This document shows, one piece after another, positions 49,957-61,485 of a DNA stretch of 64,000 bases; the stretch's first letter is position 1; every line of letters starts with the position of its first letter. Both the position numbers and the translations under genes were made by a program. The notes beneath the pieces are model-generated. The model was not told the origin of the DNA, searched no databases, and saw only the letters and a program-made list of their open reading frames with translations. The stretch comes from Paramecium pentaurelia. Its lineage: Eukaryota; Ciliophora; Oligohymenophorea; Peniculida; Parameciidae. The DNA is taken from NCBI GenBank assembly GCA_905183005.1, contig CAJJDO010000045.1, forward strand, positions 372,001 through 436,000. Direction: 5' to 3'.

Positions 49957-51329
49957 TCATTAAGCTTCTGGCATCTTATAATAGTTTTTTAGATAATTAT
50001 CAACTTAAGAACCAACATCATCCCTAACTTTTTTTAACATCATTCTACGTATAAAAAGGAAAGAGATTAACATAAAAAATAATATTAGCATAGAAATTCC
50101 TATCCATATTAGAATAATTATCAATTAACTTGTTTCTAATAATAAATTAGATATATTATACAATCTTTAAGTTCACCATCTTTTATGGAAAAGAATCCAG
50201 TTGTATTACATAGATCAGGTCTTGAATCATCTAGGAAACCATCACAAATAGCTTCTAGAACTGCAAAGTCATCAACATTAAAAACAGTATTTTCATCAGC
50301 ATTATTTAGATACAAATCTCCTTTATAAAATTCTCCATTAATATATAAAGATGGCCAATATACCTAATGATTTTTCATAATTTTATATCTTTATTCTTTT
50401 AGGATAGTATTATCATCTAATAAAGTATTATTTCCAATAAAAGAAGATGTCATACATTCATTTATTATAGTTTCATTGATAGAAATAGAATTCATTATTT
50501 TAGATTGACAATCTTATTAATTATTGAAGCACATTTTATTAAATAGTATCATGTAATTCCACCATATAAGCAAATCATTTTTTTATAGAATACATAATTA
50601 TCTAAGATCTTCCAATATAACATCTCTTCCAGTCAAAGGACCATCAGAATCTGGATCTTAAGCACAATATCTTCCACCACTTATACAATTTTGATTTGTA
50701 GCCTTATAACCAGTCTTTTCACATTCTTTACAATAAAATTAAATATATATTGGTTCAAATGTTATTTGATCAATCATCTATTTAGCAAATGGATAGAATT
50801 CATCTAAAAACAAATATGAAAATAAATCAAAAGATGATAAAAAATATTAAAGATCTACAATCTCTTATTATTTCAATTCAAAGGTTACAGAAACATAAAT
50901 AGGTATTGATTTTAATTCTTCAATTAAAAATTCTCCATCTACTTTATTAATCATCATAGTTGGTATAAATGATTAATCTGATCCATATTCAGCAATTAAT
51001 AAAAAGTTACTAATGTCTTCTTCATGATTGTATATAATTATAAGCATTTTAGCTCCTGCTGATTAGACATTCATAGCTTAAGCTAAAAATTTACAAGATG
51101 ATCCCATTGTTAATATAACAGTTGTATTCAAAGTAATATTGAGTGGATTACAAGTATTTTCAATATAAGTTAAATTTCCACTAACTGTTCTACCATATGG
51201 AACATAACCAAAATCAGCCACATTGACTGGCATTGAATCTTTCTTTGTAGATGGTACTGTTAAAGAAGGTTCCACAAGTGTTAATTATGTCGAATATACA
51301 ATTCCAATTAATGAAATCAAGAAAAGCAT
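49957..51329 (-). CDS. Vacuolar sorting receptor-like type I membrane protein (plant VSR type)
   Basis: The start MLFLISLIGIVYS is a signal peptide. Residues about 30-170 make a protease-associated (PA) domain (SAGAKMLIIIYNHEED). The central region matches plant VSR: GRYCAQDPDSD, DVILEDLRQLCIL, LIWWNYM, a Cys-rich stretch, TILKEQRYKI, WPSLYINGEFYKGDL and VLEAICDGFLDDSRPDLC. After a 26-nt intron (near 50134-50159) come a 25-residue membrane helix and a short cytosolic tail of about 40 residues with YYKM, a possible YXX-hydrophobic sorting signal like the YMPL of plant VSRs. It likely carries hydrolases to lysosomes or other compartments. The EGF-like repeats of plant VSRs are not present. Confidence 0.85.
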
Positions 51330-51420
51330 ATAATATATATTTTAAATTATTAATGCAAAACTTTGGATCTAATGTATTACTTATCTAAACTAGAATGACT
51401 TGGATGAGAAAGGAAATGTA

Positions 51421-52121
51421 ATGACTGAGTAACCTAAAATTAAAGTGAAATTTGAACCCAAACCCAAATAATCTTCATGTCCCATTTGTACAGTTGAATA
51501 CTATTAACAATTCTTTGATATTGAATAAAGAGATGTTTATATGAGAATACGTTGTTCTCTTTTATCTTGGAAACCAGAATTTTATTAATGTGTTGGTAAA
51601 AACCCTGATTTATGGGGACCTTTATGGATATCAACAACAATTATCTTCATTTTATTTGCAGGAGGAAATCTATCTCGATTTTTATTGGAAGAGAATAAAA
51701 AACATTTTAAATACGAATATAATTATATGTATGTAGCTGTTTTTATAGTTTATGCAATGGCATTTATAATACCTATAATATTAGGAATTATTATGAAATA
51801 TATTTTAAAAAGTGAATTAGGAGTATTTGATATTGTTTGTATGTATGGATATTCATTGAGTGTTTATATGTTTGTTTTAATTTTATGTATAATCCCATAC
51901 AATGAAGCTTAATGGTTCTTTTTAATGTGTGGACTTGCAAACAGTACTATATTTTTGTTGGTTAATTTATGGGAGTAATTTAATATAATAATATTAATAG
52001 TTTTATGAAAAAGAACAAGTAAACTGCTTTAATAGCTATTCCTATTATAACATTTAATGTAGCTTTAATTCTATCTTTCAAATTTTACTTTTTCAGATTA
52101 ATTTATGCTGTAGATGATTGA
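51421..52121 (+). CDS. YIPF1/2-type Yip1-domain Golgi membrane protein
   Basis: 224 aa after removing a 26-nt intron; the length divides by three. The N terminus has CPICTVEYYQQFFDIEQRDVYMRI, with F-D-x-x-x-x-V-x-x-R, then GPLWISTTIIFILFAGGN, the D-L-W-G-P-L-W-I mark of YIPF1/2. Four further hydrophobic helices follow with FIVYAMAFIIPIILG and DIVCMYGYSLSVYM (the Yip1 YGYS motif), and the end SFKFYFF. Such proteins bind Rab GTPases and shape Golgi and ER-exit vesicles. Notably it has a CPIC pair near residue 20. It shares a 91-nt divergent spacer with the sorting receptor gene. Confidence 0.9.
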
Positions 52122-52163
52122 ATTATATTTAATATTTAAAAACATATTTATAAAAGAATAAAA

Positions 52164-54151
52164 ATGAGAAGATAGATGAAAAAACTTATGGAGCAAAATG
52201 AACCTAAAGAAGTCGTTGATGAATAATTAGTAAAACAAGTACATCAAGTAGAACAATAAAAAAAATAAAAATAAGTATTTTAAATGGTGGAAATGTCAGA
52301 TTCAGAAGATGAATAGTAACCAGAATTAAAAAATGAAGAAAGTTAAACTTAATAATCAAACCAAACTACATAACCATAAAATGATTAAACTAATAAGAAA
52401 AAGAAGAATAAAAATAAAAAAAAGAAGGATAAAAAATAATAATAAGAAACAAGTTAATAACCATAATAAAATTAAGATGATGATTTCGAATTTCTAGATA
52501 AAATTTAAGCAGAATAAACATAATAATAAAAATAATAAATTGTATAATTTTAAGAATCATAAGAAAATGGACCTCTAGCTATTAATATCAAGAGATTAAA
52601 TTATAATAAAGAATTATAATAACATTTCAAAAATGCTAAAATTGCAGGTGGTTAATAAAAGAAAGGACACAAAAATACTAAATAATCTTACCTTACTTAT
52701 AATCCAGAAATTAATATTCCATTACCTGATAAATTTAATGTCAAATTTGGAAATTTAAATGAATAAGGATTGTAATTATTTACTTTGGTTGCTTCTTAAT
52801 AATATGAAAGACTTTAATAAGATTACACAATTGTTAAAGGTTATTATGATCCACAAGCTATTTTTAATTTCTTATAAATGAATCCATCACATTGTGAAGC
52901 ATAATTTGATGTTAGCGAATATTTTAGATTAAAAGGAGATTATAAATAAGCCAATGAACTTCTAGAGAGATTACTTTATATTTATGAAAGTAGTTTAGGT
53001 TATGGATTTAATAAATTCTTTGAGGATGCTTCAATCAATCTCGAGATTGAAGAAAATGCACATAGCAAAGTATTTTTAATGTCTTTATTTAAATTTACAG
53101 ATGTTTTAACAAGAAAAGGATGTTATAAAGCAGCTTTAGAGTAATTATATATGTATTATATAAAGATTTTCAAAAATATTATTGAAATTTTGTCCAACAA
53201 GAGATCCATGTGGTGCACTATTACTAATAGATTGTAATGCACTTAAAGCTGAACAATATGAATACTTGATAAATTTTAGTTCCAATTTTGTTAGAAGTGT
53301 CTATAAAACTAATAGATCTTCTATTGTTTTTATGCCTAATCTTATTTATAATTGTGCATTAGCTAAATTCTTAGAAAAGGGAGAAAGTCATCATTACTCT
53401 TTTAATGATTAAAATATAACTGAAGCTATTAACAATTTTGGTCCTAATCCTTTGTAAGCATCCCATTAAGTTCTCATTATTTAAGCTATTCTTTTATATC
53501 CAATTGTTCTTAAATAATTAGCAGAAGCTAATGAATATACTAAATAAAATGTTGGAAATCTAGATAGCTTTGTAGATTATTAAAGGAAACCATTTAAAGA
53601 ATTATTAACTGAAGAATTTTTACAAAGAGAAACATATTTACATTGGTTCTTATAATTAGATGCTGAAGATGATAATGAAGGATTTTTTAAAACTATTAGT
53701 ATTTTTATTGAAAAAAGTAAATCTTAATGGAAATCAAATGAAATTCTTAAATGGATAAAAGGGTAATCTATTATATATAAATAATTAGTGCTTTGGGATT
53801 GATTGTGAATAATATTAAAAGCCAAAAATTAGATCTTGGATCTTTTTATGAAGATATGACTGTTGTTAAAGAAGGAGTACCTATTTATAATGAAATCCCT
53901 TTCCAATATAGAAGATATAAGGAATTATCAAAAAGTCATTTTTTAGAGAATCCAGAAAGGTAAATTTTATAATTAATCTATATAGACTTGATTTCAATAA
54001 TCTTTTTGCTGAGAATATTGGTGCCTAATAATAGTAGCCTCTACAATAATTACCTGGTAATTTCAATCCTCTTAATGCAAATCATGGATTATTGTAAGCT
54101 GTTTTTGGAACTCTGTTACCATGGGTTCATCATCCTAATGCTTAAATGTGA
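52164..54151 (+). CDS. TCF25: TCF25/Nulp1 (RQC1-type ribosome quality control) homologue
   Basis: 636 aa after removing introns of 25 (AAG), 26 and 26 nt; the length divides by three. The N-terminal 100 residues are Gln/Lys-rich with an acidic patch (SDSEDEQ). LTYNPEINIPLPDKFN and YERLQQDYTIVKGYYDPQAI lead into the TCF25 domain, followed by LERLLYIYESS, GCYKAAL, then PTRDPCGALLLIDCNALKAEQYEYL, the family signature (DPCAALLLIDxxALRAxQY), and MPNLIYNCALA. The yeast counterpart Rqc1 acts in ribosome-associated quality control; animal TCF25 also works with Listerin. The stop is 12 nt before the next start on the same strand. Confidence 0.9.
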
Positions 54152-54163
54152 TTAATATTATAA

Positions 54164-55917
54164 ATGAGGAATAGATATTTTTATTAATTAACCCCTACCA
54201 GATCACGTAGGAAAGATTCAATCGAATCTGATTTCTCATCCTATACAGGTTAAACTACAAATACATCTTAAATCAACTAGAAGGATAGACCAAGGTATTT
54301 CCAGGAAATCGATAATCAAAATGCTCCTTTTAGTCATAATACAATTATTTCCCAACAGATTTAATATAGATGTATGAATGGAGATTATATTTAATTATGT
54401 AATGAACATTTTGAAATGAAAAACTAAACCATTTTAGTAAATGCATATGAATAATATTTTTAGGCAAACGAAATTAACAATCAAAGTTAAATTTCAATTT
54501 TCTTAAATATTAAGTTAGATTAATCAGAAGATTTATTAGGAGTATGGATATCTAAAGATATTGCCTAAACTTATAATTCTGATGTACTATTACTCGAATG
54601 TTATATAACTGGAGATATCAATTAATAAAATATTAAACTAATTAATTATTCCATATTATTAGCTGATGAATTGTTCATTACATGTTAAAGTATTTAACAA
54701 TTTAATACTTTCATTACATTATTTAAATAAGTTGGTTCAAAACTTTAATCTCTAAATATAGTAGAAATAGAATAAGATGAATTAGATATTAGATAAATAA
54801 ATGAATTAAAATAATATTGTGATTTTGTATCATACTCTAAAAAGTTTCCATCAAATTTGATTGATTTATAATGGTAATATTATGATTACAAATAAGTCAA
54901 GTAAATAAGATATTATTTTATTTAGTTCTCGTCTTATTCCTTTAAAAAAATGGAGAGGATTTAATCTAAATTGTAGATGTTTTTTTAAATTAGCAGAAGT
55001 TTTAGCATAATTTGTTTCAAATTATGAAAATATTAATGATATAATTAAGGATGTGATTTACAATAAAGTTTTTGAACATATAATTGATGATTAACTTAGT
55101 GAATTTTAAATATAATATGAAGAAAATATTTAAAAATAAATTATACCTATATTACCATCAATTGAAATTTATCAATTATTATTTTAAGAAAGAATGAAAA
55201 TATAGGAAAATGTTTTTGAAGAAATGCATATGTTTAAAGAATTATCTTATTTCAAATTAAAATATTAGTAATTTTTAAATAAAATTGATTAATATGAAAA
55301 TGAATACCTTTTATTTAATAAAGAAATTATTGAGTGTTTTCAATCCAAAAAAATTACAGACTATTTGAAAGATGTATATTATAGTTAAATATTTGATTAA
55401 ACATTCTTGACCACACAAAACATATAAAGTGAAATTTCATCAATTTTTATCAAGTAATAAAACTAGAAATTCTAGATTATTTAGTATTTTTACAGAGTAT
55501 CTTGCGAAACACAACTATGACTAACTAATTATGTTTTTTAATAAAACATATAAGACATTCCTTACAGATTGTTTAGAAAAAGTAGTAAGTGTACATGAAA
55601 AAGAACAAAACAAAGATTTTGCTAATTTAATTGAACTTATTGAATCATTACATTTTTAAAGAAATATAATTGAAGAAAAAGCATTATATTTATAAGATTA
55701 TATGGAAATAATTAAAAAAGAGATATAAAATATGGATAAAATTGTAGAAAATATGACTCATTTAAATGATAAATTATTACCAAATTATAAACAATCTCAA
55801 TTATATTAGGCTTAATTGCATTAATTGGAAGTAACAAATTTTAAATACAAACTTATAATTTAAAAAGCCATGTAAAAAGCTGTGAAGAAAGAGAAAAAAT
55901 AAAAAAAATAATATTGA
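54164..55917 (+). CDS. Hypothetical coiled-coil protein, 568 aa
   Basis: 568 aa after removing introns of 25 and 22 nt (both TAG); the length divides by three. Residues about 1-90 are polar with an Arg/Ser cluster (TPTRSRRKDSIESD). About 90-230 are mixed beta/alpha (SEDLLGVWISKDI, SILLADELFI). From about 260 to the end it is alpha-helical and coiled (AEVLAQFVSNYENI, IIKKEIQNMDKIVENM), closing on a lysine-rich tail. The layout recalls a phosphoinositide-binding or BAR-like protein, but no motif secures that. It starts 12 nt after TCF25, the tightest same-strand non-overlapping pair here. The function is unknown. Confidence 0.55.
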
Positions 55918-55956
55918 CATTAATAACATTTATTATATTACTAAATTAAACATTTT

Positions 55957-56613
55957 TCATAATAATGCTAAATCAATAACATATATTAAAGGTTTATGGC
56001 CAGTTGAATTTTCTTAATGGATCAAAGAATTCAATAGATTCTCTTTAGAATCATTTCTACTTTATTAAATGCTTTCTTGATTTTGTAAGGATTTAATTAA
56101 TTCAGATTCTTGATTTAATTATGCTTACCAATTTTTTTCCAATTCTTTTATTGTTATTTAATTTTAAGTAAACAAATCTTGTATCTTGATGACTCTATTC
56201 TAAGTAAATACTCCTTACAAATTAGTTTATCCAAACAGTTTAATTTCATTATTTTCTTTGGTCTCTTATAAAATATCAGGAACAGAAACAGATTTTTAGT
56301 TTAACTTTTCATTAATCTACTTCATTAAATTACTTGTTTGTTTTTCCTATGTTTATCTATTAGATATTTTTGAGTAAGTATTTTTATTGATTGTCCTAGT
56401 TTCATTCTCTTTGTTTTCAATATTCTAAGTTTTAACTTTTGTTTTGGTTGATGGTGTCTTTTATCTAAATATTCTTGATTTTTCTGGAGTTTTAAATACT
56501 GTTTAAATTAAATGTGTTTGGGATAAATTTGTTCTTGCAGTTGTTGATGGTTAAGATTGTCTCTTTCTGAAGTTAGAATAGGTGTCAGAATTATATAAAA
56601 TGCTATTTTTCAT
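55957..56613 (-). CDS. Hypothetical polar, low-complexity protein, 218 aa
   Basis: A single intronless frame of 219 codons. It is rich in Ser, Thr, Asn, Gln and Lys, with proline-directed-like sites (VFKTPEKSR, RQKTPSTK) that could be phosphorylated by CDK or MAP kinases, and a short helical stretch near the C terminus (TIKELEKNWQAQLNQESELIKSL). No domain or family is recognised. The stop is 39 nt from the convergent coiled-coil gene. With only TGA as stop, part of the frame could be chance, but the lack of introns and natural composition favour a real gene. Confidence 0.45.
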
Positions 56614-57060
56614 GGAGGACTAGAATTTAATTAATAAAACACATTCATAAATGTAAATCAATTAAAATGGATTTAAATTCTCTTAAAAAAAATCAATTTT
56701 AAATTTAAAAATTATCTAATGTGTGTATCTTTTTAAAAGAATAAATTGCGCTTAAAATGGATATAAATAATTTACAAGTAAATGTAATTTTAAAAATCAT
56801 AAATTTTCTTAATTAAATTATCTGTAGTTGATTAATTCTATAACAAAACAGATAGATAATAATATATTATATAAAATAATGTGACTATGAAAATAGCGAA
56901 TTAAATTTTGTACATTATTTTTTGATTTTTAGAAAAAATTTATGAAATTTAATATTTTTAAAGGTATTCTCTTGTATTTAATTATTTTCATAAGCAATTT
57001 CTAATAAACTATGAATTTTTTTTAAGAAGAAATATTAGTTTGATTTTTATATTATTTCTT
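56614..57060. other. Divergent intergenic region (447 nt)
   Basis: AT-rich spacer between two diverging starts; no gene or clear regulatory motif is supported. Confidence 0.4.
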
Positions 57061-57675
57061 ATGGGCAATTTATTTGAGAAACTAAAATCATTTTTTTCAA
57101 CTTCTAAACTTGAAGTATGTATGGTTGGATTGGAAAATGTAGGAAAAACAACTATGCTTAATTAATTATCTATGGGGGATCCTTCATTTACAGTGCCTAC
57201 AGTTGGATTGAATGTGAGGACTGTGAAAAAGGGAGGAGTAACAATGAAAGTATGAATAAACAACAATTAAAAGATTTGGGATATAGGAGGATAAGTTTAA
57301 TATAGACCAGAATGGGGTAATTATGCTTAAGGTTGTGATGCAATAATATTTCTTGTTGATACTTCAAATGTAAACATAATAAAATACAGATAAAGCAAGC
57401 CACTCTTGGAACATCAAAGAAAGAATTACATAATTTATTAGATAATTAATCTTTGCGTAATATTCCAATTTTAGTGATTGGAAATAAAATAGATGTGAAT
57501 CCACATTTGAATGAAAAATAATTGATAGAAGGTATAGTTATTGATTAAATTGTAAGGTCTAAATTTAGATTACATAACAACTAATGCATGGGTAGTTGCT
57601 ATGTGCAGTGCTTTAACTGGCAACAATATAACATAAGTAGTCGATTGGTTAATAGCAAAATCTAAGAAGTAATGA
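57061..57675 (+). CDS. ARL8: ARL8-type small GTPase (lysosome positioning)
   Basis: 181 aa after removing introns of 24 (AAG), 20 (CAG) and 25 nt (AAG); the length divides by three. GTPase motifs: GLENVGKTTM (G1), PTVGLNVR (G2, threonine present), WDIGGQ (G3), GNKIDVN (G4, NKxD) and MCSALTG in place of SAK/SCK (G5). The block VKKGGVTMKIWDIGGQVQYRPEWGNYAQG matches ARL8 rather than ARF1 or ARL2. ARL8 places lysosomes on microtubules and aids fusion. Unlike animal ARL8, which is N-acetylated, this one begins MGNLFEKL and could be myristoylated like ARF. A second-exon region around VDTSN is shorter than usual before the next intron. Confidence 0.9.
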
Positions 57676-57720
57676 GTTATTTTAAATATATATCTATGTA
57701 AATATTTATATATTCATATA

Positions 57721-58479
57721 TCAGAATGTCCACATTAACTTCCATAATCCTTTTAAGTATATTTAAAATTCAGAAGCTCCCAATTTAGATTCTCCAAATA
57801 TTCTTTCAACAAAAACAATAGGCACCTTAAATTATCTAATATATATACTTCCTCTACTGTATATCCATATTATTTTGCTCTAATGATGATTTCCATTTAA
57901 AAAGCATACCCTCTTGAGACAACATCTTTAATTACTTTTTCTAAAACTTCTCTTTTGTAGAGTCTGAAACTTCCTGTTAAATCAGAACATCTCACTCCTA
58001 ACATTGTTGAAGCTAGAAAATTGGCACCTCTAGATGTAAGTTTTCTATCAAAACCCCAATTCATAACACCTCCTTTATTGATGTATCTTGATCCTGTCAC
58101 AATATCACAATTAGTTTATTTCTATTTTTGGATAAAGTCAACTAAATATTTTGGATGATGTGATAAATCTGCATCCATAATGACAACAAAATTGCCATGA
58201 CAAAGTTTGATTCCATCCATATAAGCAGATCCTAAACCAAGTTTTTTCTCTCTAAAATGGATGATCAATTTATCACCATATACTTTCTTTAATTCTTATG
58301 CTACCTATAGGGTACCATCAGGAGAATTGTCTTCTATTATGATGATCTCAAAATCCAAATTACTTTTTAATATATATACAAGAATACTTCTTTTTAGCCA
58401 TTTCAAATATCAAGTAAGTAATGATTGGTAAATTCTCTCTTTCATTATAGGTTGGTAAAATTACAGAATATTTGGACAT
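57721..58479 (-). CDS. DPM1: Dolichol-phosphate mannosyltransferase (DPM1)
   Basis: 236 aa after removing introns of 25 and 23 nt (both AAG). It makes dolichol-P-mannose from GDP-mannose on the ER for N-glycans, GPI anchors and O-mannose. Marks: SVILPTYNERENLPII, then EDNSPDGT, LGLGSAYMDGI, IMDADLSHHPKYL (the DxD), SRYINKGGVMNWGFDRKLTSRGANFL, LTGSFRLYKREVL, GYAFQMEIIIRAKQ, VPIVFVERIFGESKLG. The length is that of the DPM1 type without the C-terminal membrane helix (as in animals, needing DPM2/3), unlike yeast Dpm1. The stop is 45 nt from the convergent ARL8 gene. Confidence 0.96.
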
Positions 58480-58646
58480 TATTAATTTAATAAAAATAGT
58501 TTTCTTATTTTGAATTCAATCTAGAAAATACTATATTCGTGTCATTTTATTAAACATCTTTGATTTCATAATATAAAATAATAATAGTATTACTTTATTC
58601 AAGAACAATGACAATAACATTATAAATTAATTTAATAATTTAATCA

Positions 58647-60353
58647 ATGTCTGAAAATCAAAGGACAATGACTCTCACATAGATTATTCAAATGATTGAA
58701 GAAAAGGTAACTGAAATTTAGACCAATCCAGAATCAAAGATATCAGAGTTATCTTAATTAATTGAATTACTCAAACATGAAAATGTGTTCATTGTTCAAA
58801 TGACAATTATGGCATTAACAGATTTATTTATTGATATTGCTCCATTATATAAAATTGATTAATAAGCTCATGAATTTAAAATCACAAAATTTATCAAAAA
58901 AGAAGAAAAATAAGTACTTAACTTTGAATTGAGTTTAATAAAAAATTATTATCAATTTATTAAAGCTCAATTTACATTTGTTAAATTAATATCTTAAGGT
59001 ACTCTTGTTAAAACCTGTTATTAGAGGTAATAATAATATATCTATTATATAGTTTATGTAAATTATTGAATTCATTATTTCATTTTAATTACAATAGAGA
59101 ATTAGCTTAATATGTAACATATGGTTTATTGACTTGTAATGATATATGTTATAATTCTCTATCAAAAATATTAAGTAATAAAAAGCATTCTTTACATGAA
59201 GTTAAATTGTAAATCTTAACTTAAATCTAAAAACTTTATTAGACTAAACATGAAGATTAATTACCAGATAATCTTGTTGATTTAGTTAATTAAATATAGA
59301 TAGACACCAAATTTCTACCTTAAGAGTTAGAGAAATAAGAGAAAGATAAGAAGAGGGCAGTAAAGCAAAAGAAGAGAGAATACTTTAGTTAGAAAGAGAA
59401 GGACAAAAAGAAATAGAAATTGACTAAGGAAGAAATGGCTAAATAAAAGAAATTGCTAAAAGAGGTTTAGGATGAATTATAAGAAGCATAAGGAGATTTA
59501 GATAAAAAGACTTTGGCTAAAAATGTAATTTATTTATAATAATTTTAAAGAATGGAGAGATACTTTCAAAAATATTTTATATCTATTTTAAAGTACTCAA
59601 ATTACCTCGAGTATCAAAATATTATGAATCTGCTTTAAATGGTATATTATAATTTTGTCATTTGATTAATATTGAATTGATATAAGGAATATTTGAATGT
59701 TTATTATAATCAACTAATATACTTAGGTAGAAAAAGGATAATTAGTTGAAATATATTAACTTAAGATTAAAAACTATATTTGCTCTATAATCTATAATGG
59801 ATGGACCAGCTTCTGTTTTTGGGATAGATGACAAAGAAACAATGTAAAGATTTTATGTTTGTTTATTGGACATCTGGACAAACTAAAAAATAAAAATTAC
59901 TGAAGAAGAAGAGAGTTTGATATTAAGAATATTGGATAGTGCATTCATAAAGAAAAGACATTTTTCTTAGGAGGTTACAGGTTCATTTGTTAAAATACTT
60001 ATTTAACTGGCTAAAAATTCTGAGAATATAAAATATGTATATGCACTTTGTTACTGCATTAAATTAATGATATAGAAGTATTAAAAAACATAAAAAATGT
60101 TGGAAGAAGACAATGAAGGTTTTGGGATGAATTCTTATAATGTAAAATGTGATGATCCATCATGTACAAATGCTTTAAATTCTTCAATTTATGAAGAATT
60201 GAAGGTGATTAAAAATGTATTTTTGTTTATTATTAAGATTAGAAATTCAGCAATTAGCAAAAGATGATATCAATAATATAAAAACTATTTAAAAATGATC
60301 CATTGCCTTAACATATGTTAAATAAAAGTGTTTATGATGTATATAAATAATGA
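58647..60353 (+). CDS. NOC3: NOC3 nucleolar complex protein
   Basis: 542 aa after removing three introns of 26 nt each; the length divides by three. Noc3 works with Noc2 in pre-60S ribosome transport and in DNA replication licensing. LTDLFIDIAPLYKID, VLNFELSLIKNYYQFI, then CKLLNSLFHFNYNRELAQYVTYG, EILSKIFYIYFKVLK and SVFGIDDKETMQRFYVCLLDI follow the Noc3 order. The basic KKR-rich stretch at the middle (EKDKKRAVKQKKRE) is also typical. The C-terminal part (KLFKNDPLPQHMLNKSVYDVYKQ) resembles the Noc3 tail before LxPxELxxxY. The end was set by choosing a 26-nt intron over frames that stop early. Confidence 0.85.
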
Positions 60354-60363
60354 TATTGATTAA

Positions 60364-60765
60364 TCACATATTAGTAAAATAGTCTCTAACTTCATCTTCT
60401 TCAAAATTTTCATCTGCAAAACCATCTATTCTTATAGAGAAGATGGATTTTCTAGCTTGCCCCACATTTTCTTAATTTAACATTAAAGGGGAACCTTGAG
60501 GAGTATGTGAAGGCGTTCTACGAGATTTAATTGAATTAGAAGAGATTTCTAATTGCTTATTACTAGAAACATCAAATTAGGTTGTATTTGACTTAATGAA
60601 TTATTGTTTTCGTTTAGAGTGGAAAAATTCCTATTTGGTTGTAGGATCAGTTTTCATTTTAATTCCAAGAGATCTAAGATAGTTAACAATTTCTATTTCT
60701 TTTAAGAGAAATTAGTTGTTAGGATTTTGTTTACACAATATATCTAATTCGAAAGAGTCATCCAT
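60364..60765 (-). CDS. Small hypothetical protein, 133 aa
   Basis: One intronless frame of 134 codons, polar and Ser/Gln-rich. It has a helical N-terminal segment (NQFLLKEIEIVNYLRSLGIKM), a basic TRP/SPxxT-type stretch (SIKSRRTPSHTPQGSP) that looks phosphorylatable, and an acidic end (DENFEEDEVRDYF). No domain is recognised. The stop is 10 nt from the NOC3 stop, the tightest convergent pair in the window, so the two 3' ends must overlap. Confidence 0.5.
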
Positions 60766-60802
60766 GAAAAAAATTAAAATGTTTTAAAAAAAGAATTTAA
60801 TA

Positions 60803-61441
60803 ATGCTTTGGTTAAATTGTAAAGTAGTAGATTTAAAAACAGAATCTCTCAAGAAAATATTTGATTAAAAGAGATCATTTTATATAACAAATTCAAAATG
60901 AATATTCAAAATTAAGCATAATCCTTTTGTACTTAAAATAATAAGTGAAAGTTTAGTTTTTATAGATGAAATCAATATTTTTATTATGAAATCTAATGTA
61001 ATAGGATAATAGATTTAAGTAATATGTAAATAATGCCAAAAAACACAATTCAAATTGGTGATTTTTATGACAATAATATACTAGCAGATAAGATCGAGTA
61101 GAGAAAGTATTCTGTATTAATTGCATTTAAACAAATTATTAGGATAAACTATCTCTATTAATATTACAATCATAGAAGATGTTACATTTATAGAATATAA
61201 AGATAAATACAACTAAAAAATCGAATAACCTTTTTAGCTTATTTAAGCAAAATATTTAAAAGATTTATAAAGTGAATTTCGTTTTACTTTGTTTTGTTTT
61301 ATTATTACTTTTAAAAAACATGGTGTGAAGTGCACCATCTTAAAAATATAAATACAATTTTCAAGTTTAGATAGTGGATCAAACTAAGAGTTGTAAATAC
61401 AAAAGGCAATTAATTGTTTCTAAACGATCCTTAACTAATGA
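60803..61441 (+). other. Reading frame of 213 codons interrupted by one internal TGA; status unclear
   Basis: ATG 60803 starts a frame that meets a TGA at 60899-60901 and then stays open for 179 codons to TGA 61439-61441. The translation past the TGA is lysine/isoleucine-rich with a few Cys and no family match. No GT-AG intron covering the TGA was found. It could be a pseudogene, an unresolved intron, or a chance frame, since long frames are common when TGA is the only stop. Its 3' end lies 45 nt before the calpain-like start. Confidence 0.25.
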
Positions 61442-61485
61442 GATTTTGAATTTTGATTATATAATAGAATATATATTAATATTAA

